Source: SLJM01 sp964415785 (lineage in GTDB: Bacteria; Myxococcota_A; Bradymonadia; Bradymonadales; Bradymonadaceae). From it: a stretch of 7,916 nucleotides of DNA. The notes under the pieces were generated by a model. The model was given only the letters and a program-made list of their open reading frames with translations. It was not told the DNA's origin and did not search any database. The position numbers were made by a program, and so were the translations under genes. Below, piece by piece: positions 1 through 7,618 of the stretch. The stretch spans positions 1 through 7,916 of the forward strand of contig CAYQBU010000180.1 of assembly GCA_964415785.1 (NCBI GenBank). Reading direction: 5' to 3'. Within the stretch, counting starts at the first letter, position 1; every line of letters begins with the position of its first letter.

Positions 1-1
1 C

Positions 2-1042
2 ATCGAAGACCTCCTGGGCTATTCGGTCGACGACTTCATTTCTGGTGGCGAAACTCTGGGCTCCATCATCCACCCCGAGGACCGCGGTCTCGTCCAAGAA
101 ATAGTCATGGACGCCGTCGACAACGACCGCCCTTTTCACATCTCCTACCGGGCCGTCGACGCCGAGGGCCAGATCCGCCACATCACCGAGCGCGGACAGG
201 CCATCTACGACGACCACGACCAACGTCGATACCTGGACGGCGCCTTTTTTGACGTCACCGACATGCACCACATGCGCCAGGAGGTGCTGGTCAACAGCAA
301 AATGGCCGCCGTGGGCAACCTCGCCGCCGGCGTCGCCCACGAGATCAACAACCCCCTGGCGATCGCCATGGCCAACCTGGAATACGTCGCCGAAGAGGTC
401 ACCGACGTCATCGACGCCGTCGACGCCGACCCCCACGTCGAGGAGGCCCTCGACGATATCTCCATTGGCATCGGCAAGGTGCAGACGGCCATCGACCGCG
501 TTCGCGCCATCGTCGACGATCTGCGCACCTTCACCGACGCCGCCGAGGGACTGGCCCAACAAGTCGACCTTCGCCGCCTCGTCGAGTGGGTGATCCGAAG
601 GGTGCGCACCAAATCCAGAAACCCCATCGACCTCACCGTCAGCCTCGACGACGTGCCCTCCATCTGGGCCAGCGAAGTGGGCGCCGTCCAGGTGCTGTGG
701 AACCTTTTGGACAACGCCGTGGAGGCCATCCAGTCCCAGGGGGGCGACGGCACCATCCGCATCTCCCTGTACAGCGAGGACGATCACGTCTATCTCATCG
801 TCGACGACAACGGTCCGGGCATGGCCCCTGAGATCGCCCAACGAGCTTTCGAACCCTTTTATACCACCAAGCAGGTCGGTCAGGGCGCCGGGCTCGGCCT
901 CTTCGTCTGCCAGGGCCTCATCAAAGGCATGGATGGCACCATCGACGTCGAAACCCAGCCCGGCGAAGGCACTCGGGTTACCGTCAGCTTTCCGGCCTAC
1001 GAAGCACCCCTGAGACCGGATCGCTCACATCCTTCTGCTTAA
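2..1042 (+). CDS. PAS-domain sensor histidine kinase, 3' part (5' end outside window)
   Basis: This is the C-terminal part of a two-component sensor kinase. The frame is open from base 2, and the residues before the first Met (base 107) already read as PAS sequence (IEDLLGYS, IIHPEDRG), so the gene starts upstream. Visible order: PAS_3-type fold up to about base 275; a HisKA dimerisation helix with AAGVAHEINNPL, the phosphorylatable His being codon 338-340; then a HATPase_c domain. The ATPase domain has an N box (LWNLLDNAVEAI, Asn at 713-715), G1 (DDNGPGMAP), an F box (AFEPFYTTK) and G2 (GAGLGLFV). All catalytic motifs are intact, so the kinase should be active. The HEINNPL box places it near NtrB-type soluble kinases. 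No receiver domain follows the ATPase domain. No transmembrane segment is visible in this part, and the partner regulator and signal are unknown. It ends 22 nt before the preferred mutS2 start, so co-transcription with mutS2 is likely. Confidence 0.93.
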   Translation: MEDLLGYSVDDFISGGETLGSIIHPEDRGLVQEIVMDAVDNDRPFHISYRAVDAEGQIRHITERGQAIYDDHDQRRYLDGAFFDVTDMHHMRQEVLVNSKMAAVGNLAAGVAHEINNPLAIAMANLEYVAEEVTDVIDAVDADPHVEEALDDISIGIGKVQTAIDRVRAIVDDLRTFTDAAEGLAQQVDLRRLVEWVIRRVRTKSRNPIDLTVSLDDVPSIWASEVGAVQVLWNLLDNAVEAIQSQGGDGTIRISLYSEDDHVYLIVDDNGPGMAPEIAQRAFEPFYTTKQVGQGAGLGLFVCQGLIKGMDGTIDVETQPGEGTRVTVSFPAYEAPLRPDRSHPSA

Positions 1043-1064
1043 CCTTCCCTAAGCTTTGACGCCT

Positions 1065-3665
1065 ATGTCCCAACCACAAGACGACTCCTCGTCGACGCGC
1101 CTCGCCATCTCCGATCTGGCCGGCCATTTCGAGCCCCACCAGCAGCGCTTGCTGGAGGCCACGCTCGCTCCCCTCATCGATCGCGACCCCGGGGGGCCCC
1201 ATATCCCCGACAAAACCCGCGACGACCTCCAGTGGCCGGAGCTCATCGAACAGATCGCCGTGCAGGCCCAGACCCCGGAGGGTCGATACCTGCTCGACCA
1301 TCTCGTGGCCCCCGCCGACGCCGACCTCGTTGGCCGGCGCCTCCAGGAGGTCGACGAGCTGATGACGCTCCTCGACACCGACCCCGCCCCTCCCCTGGGC
1401 GGCTTCCACGACATTCGGAAAGCGATCCATCACACCATCAAGGGCGGCGACCTGGTGGTCGAAGACCTGGCCGCCATTCGCCGCAATTGCGACGGCGCCG
1501 CCCGGGTGCACCGCTTCTTTAAGAGCCGCCAAAAGAAGCTCCCCCGGCTCGCCGTCCTTGGAAAGCGCATCTCCCCGATGCGCGAGCTCCGAAGCCGCCT
1601 GGACCAGTCCATCGACGCCGGCGGTGAGCTCGCCGACAGCGCAAGCTCCGATCTGCGAAAGCTTCGCCGGGCCGTCCAGCATCAGCACGACCGCATCACC
1701 ACCCGGGTCAACCAACTCCTCCAATCCCAGCGCTTTCAGACCTCTCTTCGCGACGACTACTTCACCCTCCGCGAGGACCGCTACGTCCTGCCCATTCGCA
1801 TCGGCGCCAAGGGCGACGTCCAGGGCATCGTCCACGCCTATTCCTCCAGCGGAAAAACGGCCTTTATTGAGCCCCAGGAACTCATCGAGCTCAACAACCA
1901 GCTGCGCTGGGCCCAGATCGATCTCCAGGACGAAATCGATCGCATTCTCGCCGAGTTGTCGGCGCTGGTCGCCGACCACGCCGACGCCCTGATGCGCAAC
2001 GTCGAACTGCTGGCCTACCTGGACCTCACCTCCGCCATCGCCCGCTTCGGCCGCCAGATCAAAGCCCACACCCCTCAGATCACCGACGGCCCCATCGAGC
2101 TCCACGACGCCCGCCACCCCCTGCTCTACATCCAGCACGGCGACCACGAAAAAGAGGAGGACCAACAGCCCGACACAGTCCCCAATGACCTGGCGATAAC
2201 GCCCCCCAGGAGAGCACTGATCATCTCTGGCCCCAACACCGGCGGCAAGACGGTGACGCTTAAAACCACCGGCCTCTGCGCCCTCATGGCCCGCTTTGGA
2301 CTCCCCATCCCCGCCGGACCGAAGAGCAAGATCCCGCTCTTCGACCAGATCTTTAGCGACATCGGCGACGAACAATCCATCGAGCGCGACCTGAGTACCT
2401 TTTCGGGCCACGTCACCAATATCAACTCCTTTCTCCACCGCTGCGACGAACAGAGCCTGGTGCTCCTCGACGAGCTCTTCGTAGGCACCGACCCCGCACA
2501 GGGATCGGCGCTGGCCGTCGCGCTGCTCGAATTCCTCGCCGACCGCGGAACCACCACCATCGTCACCACCCACCTGGAGGGCCTCAAGACCCTGGCCTAC
2601 CAGAGCGACCGCTTCGCCAATGCCTCAATGGGCTTTGACCTCGAAGAGCTTCGCCCCACCTACGAGATGACCATGGGCATCCCCGGGCGCTCCTACGCCG
2701 TGCGCATCGCCTCCCGACTGGGCCTCGAGGAGAGCGTCGTCCAGCGCACGGAGGCCATCCTGGAGGGCCAGGACCACCAGGATATCGAGGAGGTCCTGGA
2801 GGGCCTCGAGGATCAGGTCCGCGAACTCGAAGAGGAGAAAAAACGCCTCCGGAGCCGTCGACGAGACGCCGAAAAGCGGGAAAAGCGCTTTCGCGACAAG
2901 CACCAACGCCTCCTGGAGACCGATCGCGAAGAGCTCTTCGACGAGACCCGCGATCTGCGAAAAGAGCTACGCCAGGCTCGCGACCTGATCCGAGACCAGC
3001 TCAAAGCCCTTCGCGAACAAAAGACGGCCGACCGAAGCGATCTGGACCACCGCCGCCTCCAGAAGATGCAGGACCGCCTCCAGGGCGCCGAACAAACCCT
3101 GGAGGAGTCCCGCGACCAGACCCGGCCTCCCGAGCCCGGCCCCCAGGGGCGCACCGCCATCGACCCCGAGGATCTGGAAGCGGGCATGACCGTCTATTGC
3201 CAGCCCTTTAAGCGCGAAGGCCAGATCATCTCCATCAACCAAAGCGGCGAAAACGTCCGCGTCCAACTCGGCGATCTCAAGGCCACCGTCTCCTTTGATG
3301 ACCTCTATTTTGGCAGCGAACAAAAACGCCGCGACCACCAACGCGGCCGCCCCCAGCAGGACACCTCGCGCCAGCGCCAACAACGCCAGCGCGAGGGCGA
3401 CGGCCTGCTCCCCCAAAACGACGACAACTCCGTCGACCTCCGAGGCCTGCGCGTCGACGAAGCCCTGGAGCGCATGGACCTCTTCCTCGACAGCGCCTAT
3501 CTCAACGACCAGCGCGGCGTCTATATCATCCACGGCCACGGCACCGGCGCCCTTCGCCGCGCCGTCCGCGGCCACCTGCCTCAGTCGCGCTACGTGGACC
3601 GCTTCCGGCGCGGCGAGGCCAACGAGGGCGGCAACGGCGTAACCATCGCCTTCCTCAAACAATGA
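1065..3665 (+). CDS. mutS2: MutS2 family ATPase with KOW-like and Smr domains
   Basis: MutS2 proteins are MutS-like ABC ATPases that lack the mismatch-recognition domain. In the literature they are tied to recombination control and, in Bacillus, to rescue of collided ribosomes. Counting from ATG 1065 (866 aa), I see a MutS core opening at LQWPELIEQ, a Walker A loop SGPNTGGKT (388-396), Walker B LVLLDE (D469, E470), and the switch His in TTHLEG (H503). A long charged coiled coil follows (about 575-685), then a KOW/SH3-like segment (about 703-750), a Gln/Arg-rich linker, and a C-terminal Smr domain (from about 788) with VDLRGLR and HGHGTGALR (His823). It is longer than the usual ~780 aa because of an N-terminal extension of about 40 residues and the linkers. 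The signature reads DELFVGTDP, where many homologues have DELGAGTDP. A TTG at 1056 is an in-frame alternative start. Neither start has a clear Shine-Dalgarno, so the choice of ATG is by default. Confidence 0.95.
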   Translation: MSQPQDDSSSTRLAISDLAGHFEPHQQRLLEATLAPLIDRDPGGPHIPDKTRDDLQWPELIEQIAVQAQTPEGRYLLDHLVAPADADLVGRRLQEVDELMTLLDTDPAPPLGGFHDIRKAIHHTIKGGDLVVEDLAAIRRNCDGAARVHRFFKSRQKKLPRLAVLGKRISPMRELRSRLDQSIDAGGELADSASSDLRKLRRAVQHQHDRITTRVNQLLQSQRFQTSLRDDYFTLREDRYVLPIRIGAKGDVQGIVHAYSSSGKTAFIEPQELIELNNQLRWAQIDLQDEIDRILAELSALVADHADALMRNVELLAYLDLTSAIARFGRQIKAHTPQITDGPIELHDARHPLLYIQHGDHEKEEDQQPDTVPNDLAITPPRRALIISGPNTGGKTVTLKTTGLCALMARFGLPIPAGPKSKIPLFDQIFSDIGDEQSIERDLSTFSGHVTNINSFLHRCDEQSLVLLDELFVGTDPAQGSALAVALLEFLADRGTTTIVTTHLEGLKTLAYQSDRFANASMGFDLEELRPTYEMTMGIPGRSYAVRIASRLGLEESVVQRTEAILEGQDHQDIEEVLEGLEDQVRELEEEKKRLRSRRRDAEKREKRFRDKHQRLLETDREELFDETRDLRKELRQARDLIRDQLKALREQKTADRSDLDHRRLQKMQDRLQGAEQTLEESRDQTRPPEPGPQGRTAIDPEDLEAGMTVYCQPFKREGQIISINQSGENVRVQLGDLKATVSFDDLYFGSEQKRRDHQRGRPQQDTSRQRQQRQREGDGLLPQNDDNSVDLRGLRVDEALERMDLFLDSAYLNDQRGVYIIHGHGTGALRRAVRGHLPQSRYVDRFRRGEANEGGNGVTIAFLKQ

Positions 3666-3680
3666 GCTCGAAGCCCCCTC

Positions 3681-4094
3681 ATGTGGTTTGAATTTTTCCA
3701 TCACCTGACGATGCACTTCGCCATCGTCCTCCCCCTCGTCCTCGCCGCCCTCGCCACCTGGGCCCTGCGCCGACGACGCCCCCCCCAGGTGTGGCAGGCC
3801 CTACGCCTGGGCTCTGCCATCGCCCTATTTGCCGTCCTCGCCGCTTCGGCCACTGGCATCGGGTCCGCCGGCCTCTCCGGCGGCGAGACTGCCCTTGAAC
3901 ACCACCGCTACCTGGGCATCCTCGCGCTCTGCATCGCCCTCCTCGCCGCCATCGCCGTGGAGGCCGCCCACCGCGTCGACAGCGATCGCCTCCGCCGCTT
4001 CGGCCTCTATTGCTGGTGGATCGCCGCCACCGCCACCGCCGCCACCGGCCACTGGGGCGGCCTCTACACCCACCCCGACCTCTTTAGCTTCTGA
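3681..4094 (+). CDS. Small four-helix membrane protein, DUF2231-like
   Basis: A 137-residue hydrophobic protein with four predicted membrane helices, roughly residues 9-28, 43-63, 77-96 and 108-124. The opening HHLTMHFAIVLP resembles the conserved HxxxxHFPIAL start of DUF2231-type proteins, and GHWGG near the end resembles that family's GHxGG. Histidines recur at or near helix ends (7, 8, 12, 74, 75, 124, 131). In such small membrane proteins this is compatible with haem or metal binding, but that is inference. The charged loop RRRRPP after helix 1 suggests this side is cytoplasmic. The gene lies 15 nt after mutS2 and 9 nt before menH, so it probably belongs to the same transcript. There is no convincing ribosome-binding site. 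A run of GCC/ACC codons in helix 4 (about 4022-4048) makes the DNA locally low-complexity. Function unknown; the family assignment is by eye. Confidence 0.8.
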   Translation: MWFEFFHHLTMHFAIVLPLVLAALATWALRRRRPPQVWQALRLGSAIALFAVLAASATGIGSAGLSGGETALEHHRYLGILALCIALLAAIAVEAAHRVDSDRLRRFGLYCWWIAATATAATGHWGGLYTHPDLFSF

Positions 4095-4103
4095 GCCCTC
4101 CTT

Positions 4104-4844
4104 ATGGCCTCGCTGACGATTCTCCTCCACGGCTTCATGGGCACCGGCGCCGACTTTGAGGCCTTAATGGAGCACCTCCCGGGCCCGGCGCTGGCCCTCG
4201 ATCTGCCGGGCCACGGCGACGCCAAAGAGGTGCTCCCCGACGACCAACCGGCCGACCTCCCCTGGATGGCCCGCCACATCGCACACCGCATTGCCGACCA
4301 CAGCGACCCACCCATTGACCTCGTCGGCTACTCCATGGGCGGCCGCATCGCCCTGTATCTCGCCCTCCAATCGCCCCATCTTTTGCGCTCTCTGACCCTC
4401 ATCGGCGCCTCCCCGGGCATCCCCGACCTCGACGCCCGCCGCAAGCGACGCAGAGACGACGAACGCCGCGCCCACCAGATCTCCACCGACTTTCCGGCCT
4501 TCCTTCGCCGGTGGTACCAACTCCCCATCTTCGGCGCCCTCCGCCACCACCCCCAATTTGACGCCCTCATCGAGCGCCGACTCGACCAATCGCCGGCCGC
4601 CATGGCCCGCGTCATCCAGGACATGAGCCCCGGCGCCCAACCGGATCTGTGGCCCCGCCTCCCCGAATTGGAACTTCCCCACACCTGGATCGCCGGCCAA
4701 AACGATCCCAAATACGCCTCTCTGATCCCCCGGGCCGCCCAGCTATCCGGCGGCCACCACCACCTCATCGACGACGCCGCCCACAGTGTCCACATCCAAC
4801 GCCCCAAGGCCTGCGGCGAAGCTTGCGCCAAATACCTTCGCTAA
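4104..4844 (+). CDS. menH: MenH-like alpha/beta hydrolase (SHCHC synthase), menaquinone biosynthesis
   Basis: A 246-residue alpha/beta-hydrolase, close to the ~252 aa of E. coli MenH. MenH eliminates pyruvate from SEPHCHC to form SHCHC, a cytoplasmic step of menaquinone synthesis. Visible motifs: the oxyanion region LLHGFMGTG near the start, LDLPGHG, the nucleophile elbow GYSMGGR with Ser77, Asp201 in GQNDPKY, and His227 in AAHSVH, giving a complete Ser-Asp-His triad. MenH-specific support comes from an Arg-rich segment in the cap (RRKRRRDDERR) and WYQLPIFGAL, which matches the WYQQPVF segment of known MenH. VQPDL in known MenH corresponds to AQPDLW here. It is the last gene of the rightward cluster, and no other men genes are in view. 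MenH-like folds are easily confused with other small hydrolases, so the exact reaction is likely but not proven. The start at 4104 lies 9 nt after the previous stop and has no obvious Shine-Dalgarno. Confidence 0.85.
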   Translation: MASLTILLHGFMGTGADFEALMEHLPGPALALDLPGHGDAKEVLPDDQPADLPWMARHIAHRIADHSDPPIDLVGYSMGGRIALYLALQSPHLLRSLTLIGASPGIPDLDARRKRRRDDERRAHQISTDFPAFLRRWYQLPIFGALRHHPQFDALIERRLDQSPAAMARVIQDMSPGAQPDLWPRLPELELPHTWIAGQNDPKYASLIPRAAQLSGGHHHLIDDAAHSVHIQRPKACGEACAKYLR

Positions 4845-4873
4845 CCCCATCCGCACCATCGAAGCCTCATGAC

Positions 4874-4897
4874 TCTCCCCACGTCCTCGTGGGGAGA
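4874..4897. repeat. Perfect GC-rich hairpin, first unit of a convergent-gene spacer element
   Basis: TCTCCCCACG and CGTGGGGAGA form a perfect 10-bp stem around the loop TCCT. The element begins 29 nt after the menH stop, between convergent genes. No T-run follows the stem on either strand, so it is not a textbook intrinsic terminator, although it could slow RNA polymerase or protect 3' ends. It is followed by a small GCC-GAA-GGC arm and GAGAGGGG (4920-4926). That layout resembles GC-rich extragenic palindromic repeats found scattered in many proteobacterial genomes. The repeat-family assignment is inference from shape. Confidence 0.6.
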
Positions 4898-5000
4898 CAC
4901 CTGAAGCCGAAGGCGAAGGAGAGGGGTTCGCCGCATACCTCCATGTCCATCAAGAACACCCCGCAAACCCCATCCGCCGAATTCGCCACGATTTCTGCTC

Positions 5001-5026
5001 CTCCGCGGGGAGAGCTGGCGAGCTCT
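5001..5026. repeat. Second hairpin unit in the menH-phoR spacer
   Basis: Two small stems sit side by side. CTCC-GCGG-GGAG occupies 5001-5012, and AGAGCT-GGCG-AGCTCT (perfect 6-bp stem, 4-nt loop) occupies 5011-5026. They overlap by two bases, so only one may form at a time. GACTGAGG follows at 5031. The order of a CTCC...GGAGAG stem, a second small arm and a GA-rich tail mirrors the unit at 4874, which suggests a diverged second copy. It ends 59 nt from the phoR stop and lacks a T-run. The rest of this spacer (4845-5085) shows no gene. Confidence 0.4.
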
Positions 5027-5085
5027 GCTCGACTGAGGCTCCAGGCCACCCTTATTTCCACTACCCAGTCGTCCCTCAAGGTCTG

Positions 5086-6740
5086 CTAATCCAACGGCAG
5101 TGAAAACCAGAAGATACTCCCTCCCCCATCGCGCCCCTTGCACCCCACCTCGCCGCCCATGGCTTTGACCAATAATTTGACGATCGACAGCCCCAAGCCC
5201 GTGCCGCTGATGCGCGACGAGCGCCCCTCTTCCACCCGATAAAAGCGCTCAAAGATCCGATCCTGATGCTCCGGCGCCACCCCCGGTCCGTCGTCCACCA
5301 CCTCTAGCACCATTCGATCCTCGTGATAGCGCCCCCGAATATGAACCGACACATCTTCGCCCCCGTACTTGAGTGCATTCTCCAATAAATTGGTCAGCAC
5401 CCGGCGCAGCGCATCTTCGTCGGCCAACACCTCGTGCCCCCTCTCCAGCTCCGACACCACCGTCGCCTCTCCCTCGTCGGCGTAGTTCTGAACATCGGCC
5501 ACCACCTCGTCGACCAGGCCCGCCACCTCCAGGGGCCTGGCGTCCAAGTCGATTTCTCCCTCTTCCATGCGCGACAGATCCAACAGGTCGGCGATCAAAT
5601 GGCCCAGCCTCTCGGCGTTTCGATAGATCCCCTCCGTAAAGCGCCTCGCCGGCTCCGCCTTATCCAGCGCTCCGTCGAGGAGCGTCTCGGCGTTGGCCTG
5701 GATCACCGTCACCGGCGTGCGCAACTCATGGGAGACATTGGCCACGAAATCGCGGCGCACCCGTTCCAATTGTCGAATCGCCGTCACGTCATGAAAGACG
5801 AAAATATAGCCCTGTTCGTCGTATCGTCGCGTGGCGTGGGCCTGAATGCGCCGGGGCGTCGGCGACGACGTCTCAAACTCCACGATCTCATCCGGTGAAC
5901 TCACCAGTAATTCTACAATCTTTCCCGGCACCCATGTCGACAGCTCCCCATCGCCGGGCTCCCGGGGAATTCCAAAGAGATGGCGCACCGCCCGATTGGT
6001 CATCGAAATCGCCCCATCGACCTCGGTGGCCACCACCCCCTCATTCATCCCGTCGAGCACCGCTCGAAACCGATTGCGCTGCTCCGCCAGCTCCTCCAGG
6101 GTCTCCTCCAGAGCGCGGGTCACCGTGCGCAGCGAGCTCTCGCTTGAGCGAAAATCCATCACATCCAACTCGATGGGACTCGTCTCCAGCGCCTCGTCGG
6201 CCCGGGCTCGGTCCAATACATTTTGCAAGATCCGGGACATCAGCCGCGACGCCGCACCGCTGATCAAGATCGACCCCCCCAGCCCAAATAGGGCGCTGAT
6301 CGCCAATAATACCCGCAGCCCCGCCAGGACTTCTTCCACCTCGCTGAGGGGGACCGACACCCGCACCACCGACCTCCCATCGGGACCTGGAAGCGCCGCG
6401 TTGAGCATCTCCTCTCCCTGGGTCTCACTCATGCGCTTCGTCAGCGCTGCCTCTCCCCTGAGTGCCGCCGCCACCTCCGGGCGATCCCCAAATCCCCCCT
6501 GAGCGGCGATCGCCTCTGCTCCCATCAGCGTATCGGCGACCACATGGCCATCTTCACCGATGATCGTCAGCCTCTGCTCCTCGATCCCATCAAAGGTCTC
6601 CACCACCCGCTGGGGATCCACGTCCGCTCCCGCCAAGGCCATCGCGTCCACCACCAACTCCGCGCGGATCACTAGATCCTCTTCGATCACCGACTCCGTC
6701 CACCTCCCCAAAATCTGGTAGCCATAGATTCCCACGCCGC
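5086..6740 (-). CDS. phoR: PhoR-like membrane sensor histidine kinase, N-terminus lost in assembly gap
   Basis: Sensor kinase that would phosphorylate the PhoB-like regulator encoded just upstream. About 550 residues are visible from the gap to the stop at 5086. Order: residues just after an expected first membrane helix (GVGIYGYQILGRW); a periplasmic sensor segment with LTIIGEDGHVVADT and RPEVAAALRGE, typical of PhoR-class sensors; a second membrane helix (about 6255-6325); and a linker helix. Then come a PAS domain (FRAVLDGMNEGVVA, about 5770-6075), HisKA with FVANVSHELRTP (His codon at 5730-5728), and HATPase_c with LTNLLENALKYGG, VDDGPGVAPE, RIFERFYRV and SGTGLGLSIVK. All catalytic boxes are intact. 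The start codon and first membrane helix must lie in the gap or be missing from the assembly. The name phoR rests on architecture and the phoB-like partner; another PhoR-class signal is possible. Confidence 0.88.
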
Positions 6741-6840
6741 NNNNNNNNNNNNNNNNNNNNNNNNNNNNNNNNNNNNNNNNNNNNNNNNNNNNNNNNNNNN
6801 NNNNNNNNNNNNNNNNNNNNNNNNNNNNNNNNNNNNNNNN
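6741..6840. other. Assembly gap of exactly 100 N between phoB and phoR
   Basis: One hundred undetermined bases join two contigs. The ten bases CCCACGCCGC occur immediately on both sides (6731-6740 and 6841-6850). On the minus strand both copies read in the frame that gives Gly-Val-Gly. The gap hides the end of the regulator (expected YRF after RGVG), any intergenic bases, and the start and first membrane helix of the kinase. The round size suggests a scaffolding placeholder, so the true length is unknown. Confidence 0.97.
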
Positions 6841-7496
6841 CCCACGCCGCGCACCGTCTCGATCATCTCGCCGGCCTCGCCGAGCTTGGAGCGCAACCGC
6901 TGCACATGGGTATCCACCGTCCGGGTCATGATATCGACCTCGATATCCCACACGTCCTTGAGCAGCACATCCCTGGACTGCGTCTTGCCTCGCCGACTCA
7001 TCAATACCTCCATCAACTTATACTCCAGGGGCGTCAACTCCACGAACTCCTCGCCGACCCGCACGCGATGGGCCTCTCCATCGAGCACCAGGTCTCCCAC
7101 CTTCAGCTCCTCTTCTCCATCATAGGGATCGACTCGTTTTAGGATCGCTCGGATCCGCAACTTCAACTCCCGGATGCTAAACGGCTTGACCACATAATCG
7201 TCGGCCCCGGACTCAAATCCCCTTATTCGATCCATCTCTTCTCCCCGCGCCGTAAGCATCAACACCGGCATCTCTCGGCTCCGCTCCCGAATCGCCTGGC
7301 ACACCTCATAGCCCGTCATATCGGGCAACATCAGATCCAATACCACCAGATCCACCTGCCCTCCCTCATCGAGATGCTCCAGCGCCGCCGCCCCCTGCCT
7401 TGCCGTCACCACCTCGTAGCCCTCCTCGACGAGGTTATATTCCAGATTCTCCACCAGATCGATCTCGTCCTCCACGACCATCACCGTCGTGCCCAT
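6841..7496 (-). CDS. phoB: PhoB-like OmpR-family response regulator, C-terminal end in gap
   Basis: DNA-binding response regulator paired with the downstream kinase. Counting from the ATG at 7496, the receiver domain has the acidic pocket (VMVVEDE, Glu9-Asp10-Glu11), the phosphoacceptor Asp54 in VVLDLMLPD, the switch Thr82 in LTARG, and Lys104 in VVKPF. The winged-helix effector begins near LKVGDLVLD and contains ELTPLEYKLMEVL and the recognition region RTVDTHVQRLRSKLG. It ends at IETVRGV on the gap edge, where family members continue GYRF plus a few residues, so only the last handful is missing. I chose ATG 7496 over GTG 7502 because CAGGAG at 7507-7502 lies 5 nt before the ATG and would overlap the GTG. 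The LEYNL segment, the PhoR-like partner and the PHO-box-like array upstream support PhoB over other OmpR regulators. Confidence 0.9.
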
Positions 7497-7501
7497 ATCC
7501 A

Positions 7502-7507
7502 CTCCTG
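7502..7507 (-). promoter_or_regulatory. Ribosome-binding site of phoB
   Basis: On the minus strand CAGGAG is followed by TGGAT and then ATG, a 5-nt spacing. It decides the start of phoB, since the GTG at 7502-7500 would share a base with this site. Confidence 0.75.
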
Positions 7508-7568
7508 TCGTCTGGGCGCCATCTCGTGCTCGATTTTATTCTTCCCGGCTTCTTCGCGCCCCTTGCAA

Positions 7569-7618
7569 GTCACAACTTTGTCACAATCTCTACTTTACTT
7601 GTCACAACTGTGACACAA
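7569..7618 (+). promoter_or_regulatory. Putative double PHO box (four direct repeats, 11/21/11 bp steps)
   Basis: GTCACAA occurs at 7569-7575, 7580-7586 and 7601-7607, and a variant ending CACAA (GACACAA) lies at 7612-7618. The shared CACAA cores start at 7571, 7582, 7603 and 7614, so the steps are 11, 21 and 11 bp. A PHO box is two 7-bp repeats separated by 4 bp, an 11-bp period, and E. coli half-sites include TTGTCAC, which matches here. The array thus reads as two PHO boxes about two helical turns apart in a divergent promoter region. Its orientation (TTGTCACA on the + strand) favours the rightward gene, but phoB autoregulation is also expected. A caution is that the last pair also contains the inverted repeat GTCACA-AC-TGTGAC (7601-7614), which could be an operator for another dimeric regulator. 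Confidence 0.6.

Noticed and set aside
984..2573. A 529-codon open frame on the minus strand opposite mutS2.
   Set aside because: It is a shadow of high-GC codon bias. The opposite frame carries every MutS2 motif, and this frame shows repetitive Gly/Val/Glu-rich sequence without domains.
2967..3716. A 249-codon minus-strand open frame opposite the 3' end of mutS2.
   Set aside because: Ala/Val/Leu-rich antisense shadow of the coiled-coil, KOW-like and Smr coding region; no recognisable motif.
4022..4048. A GCC/ACC-rich low-complexity run that might be a microsatellite.
   Set aside because: It simply encodes an Ala/Thr-rich membrane helix; the repeat is short and imperfect.
4874..4897. Intrinsic terminator for menH or phoR.
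   Set aside because: The stem is strong, but neither strand has a T-run after it. It may still affect termination, so it is kept only as a hairpin repeat.
4649..5089. A rightward 146-codon open frame running from inside menH through the hairpin spacer.
   Set aside because: It starts out of frame inside menH, is Pro/Arg-rich, and crosses the palindromic repeats. It looks like a chance frame.
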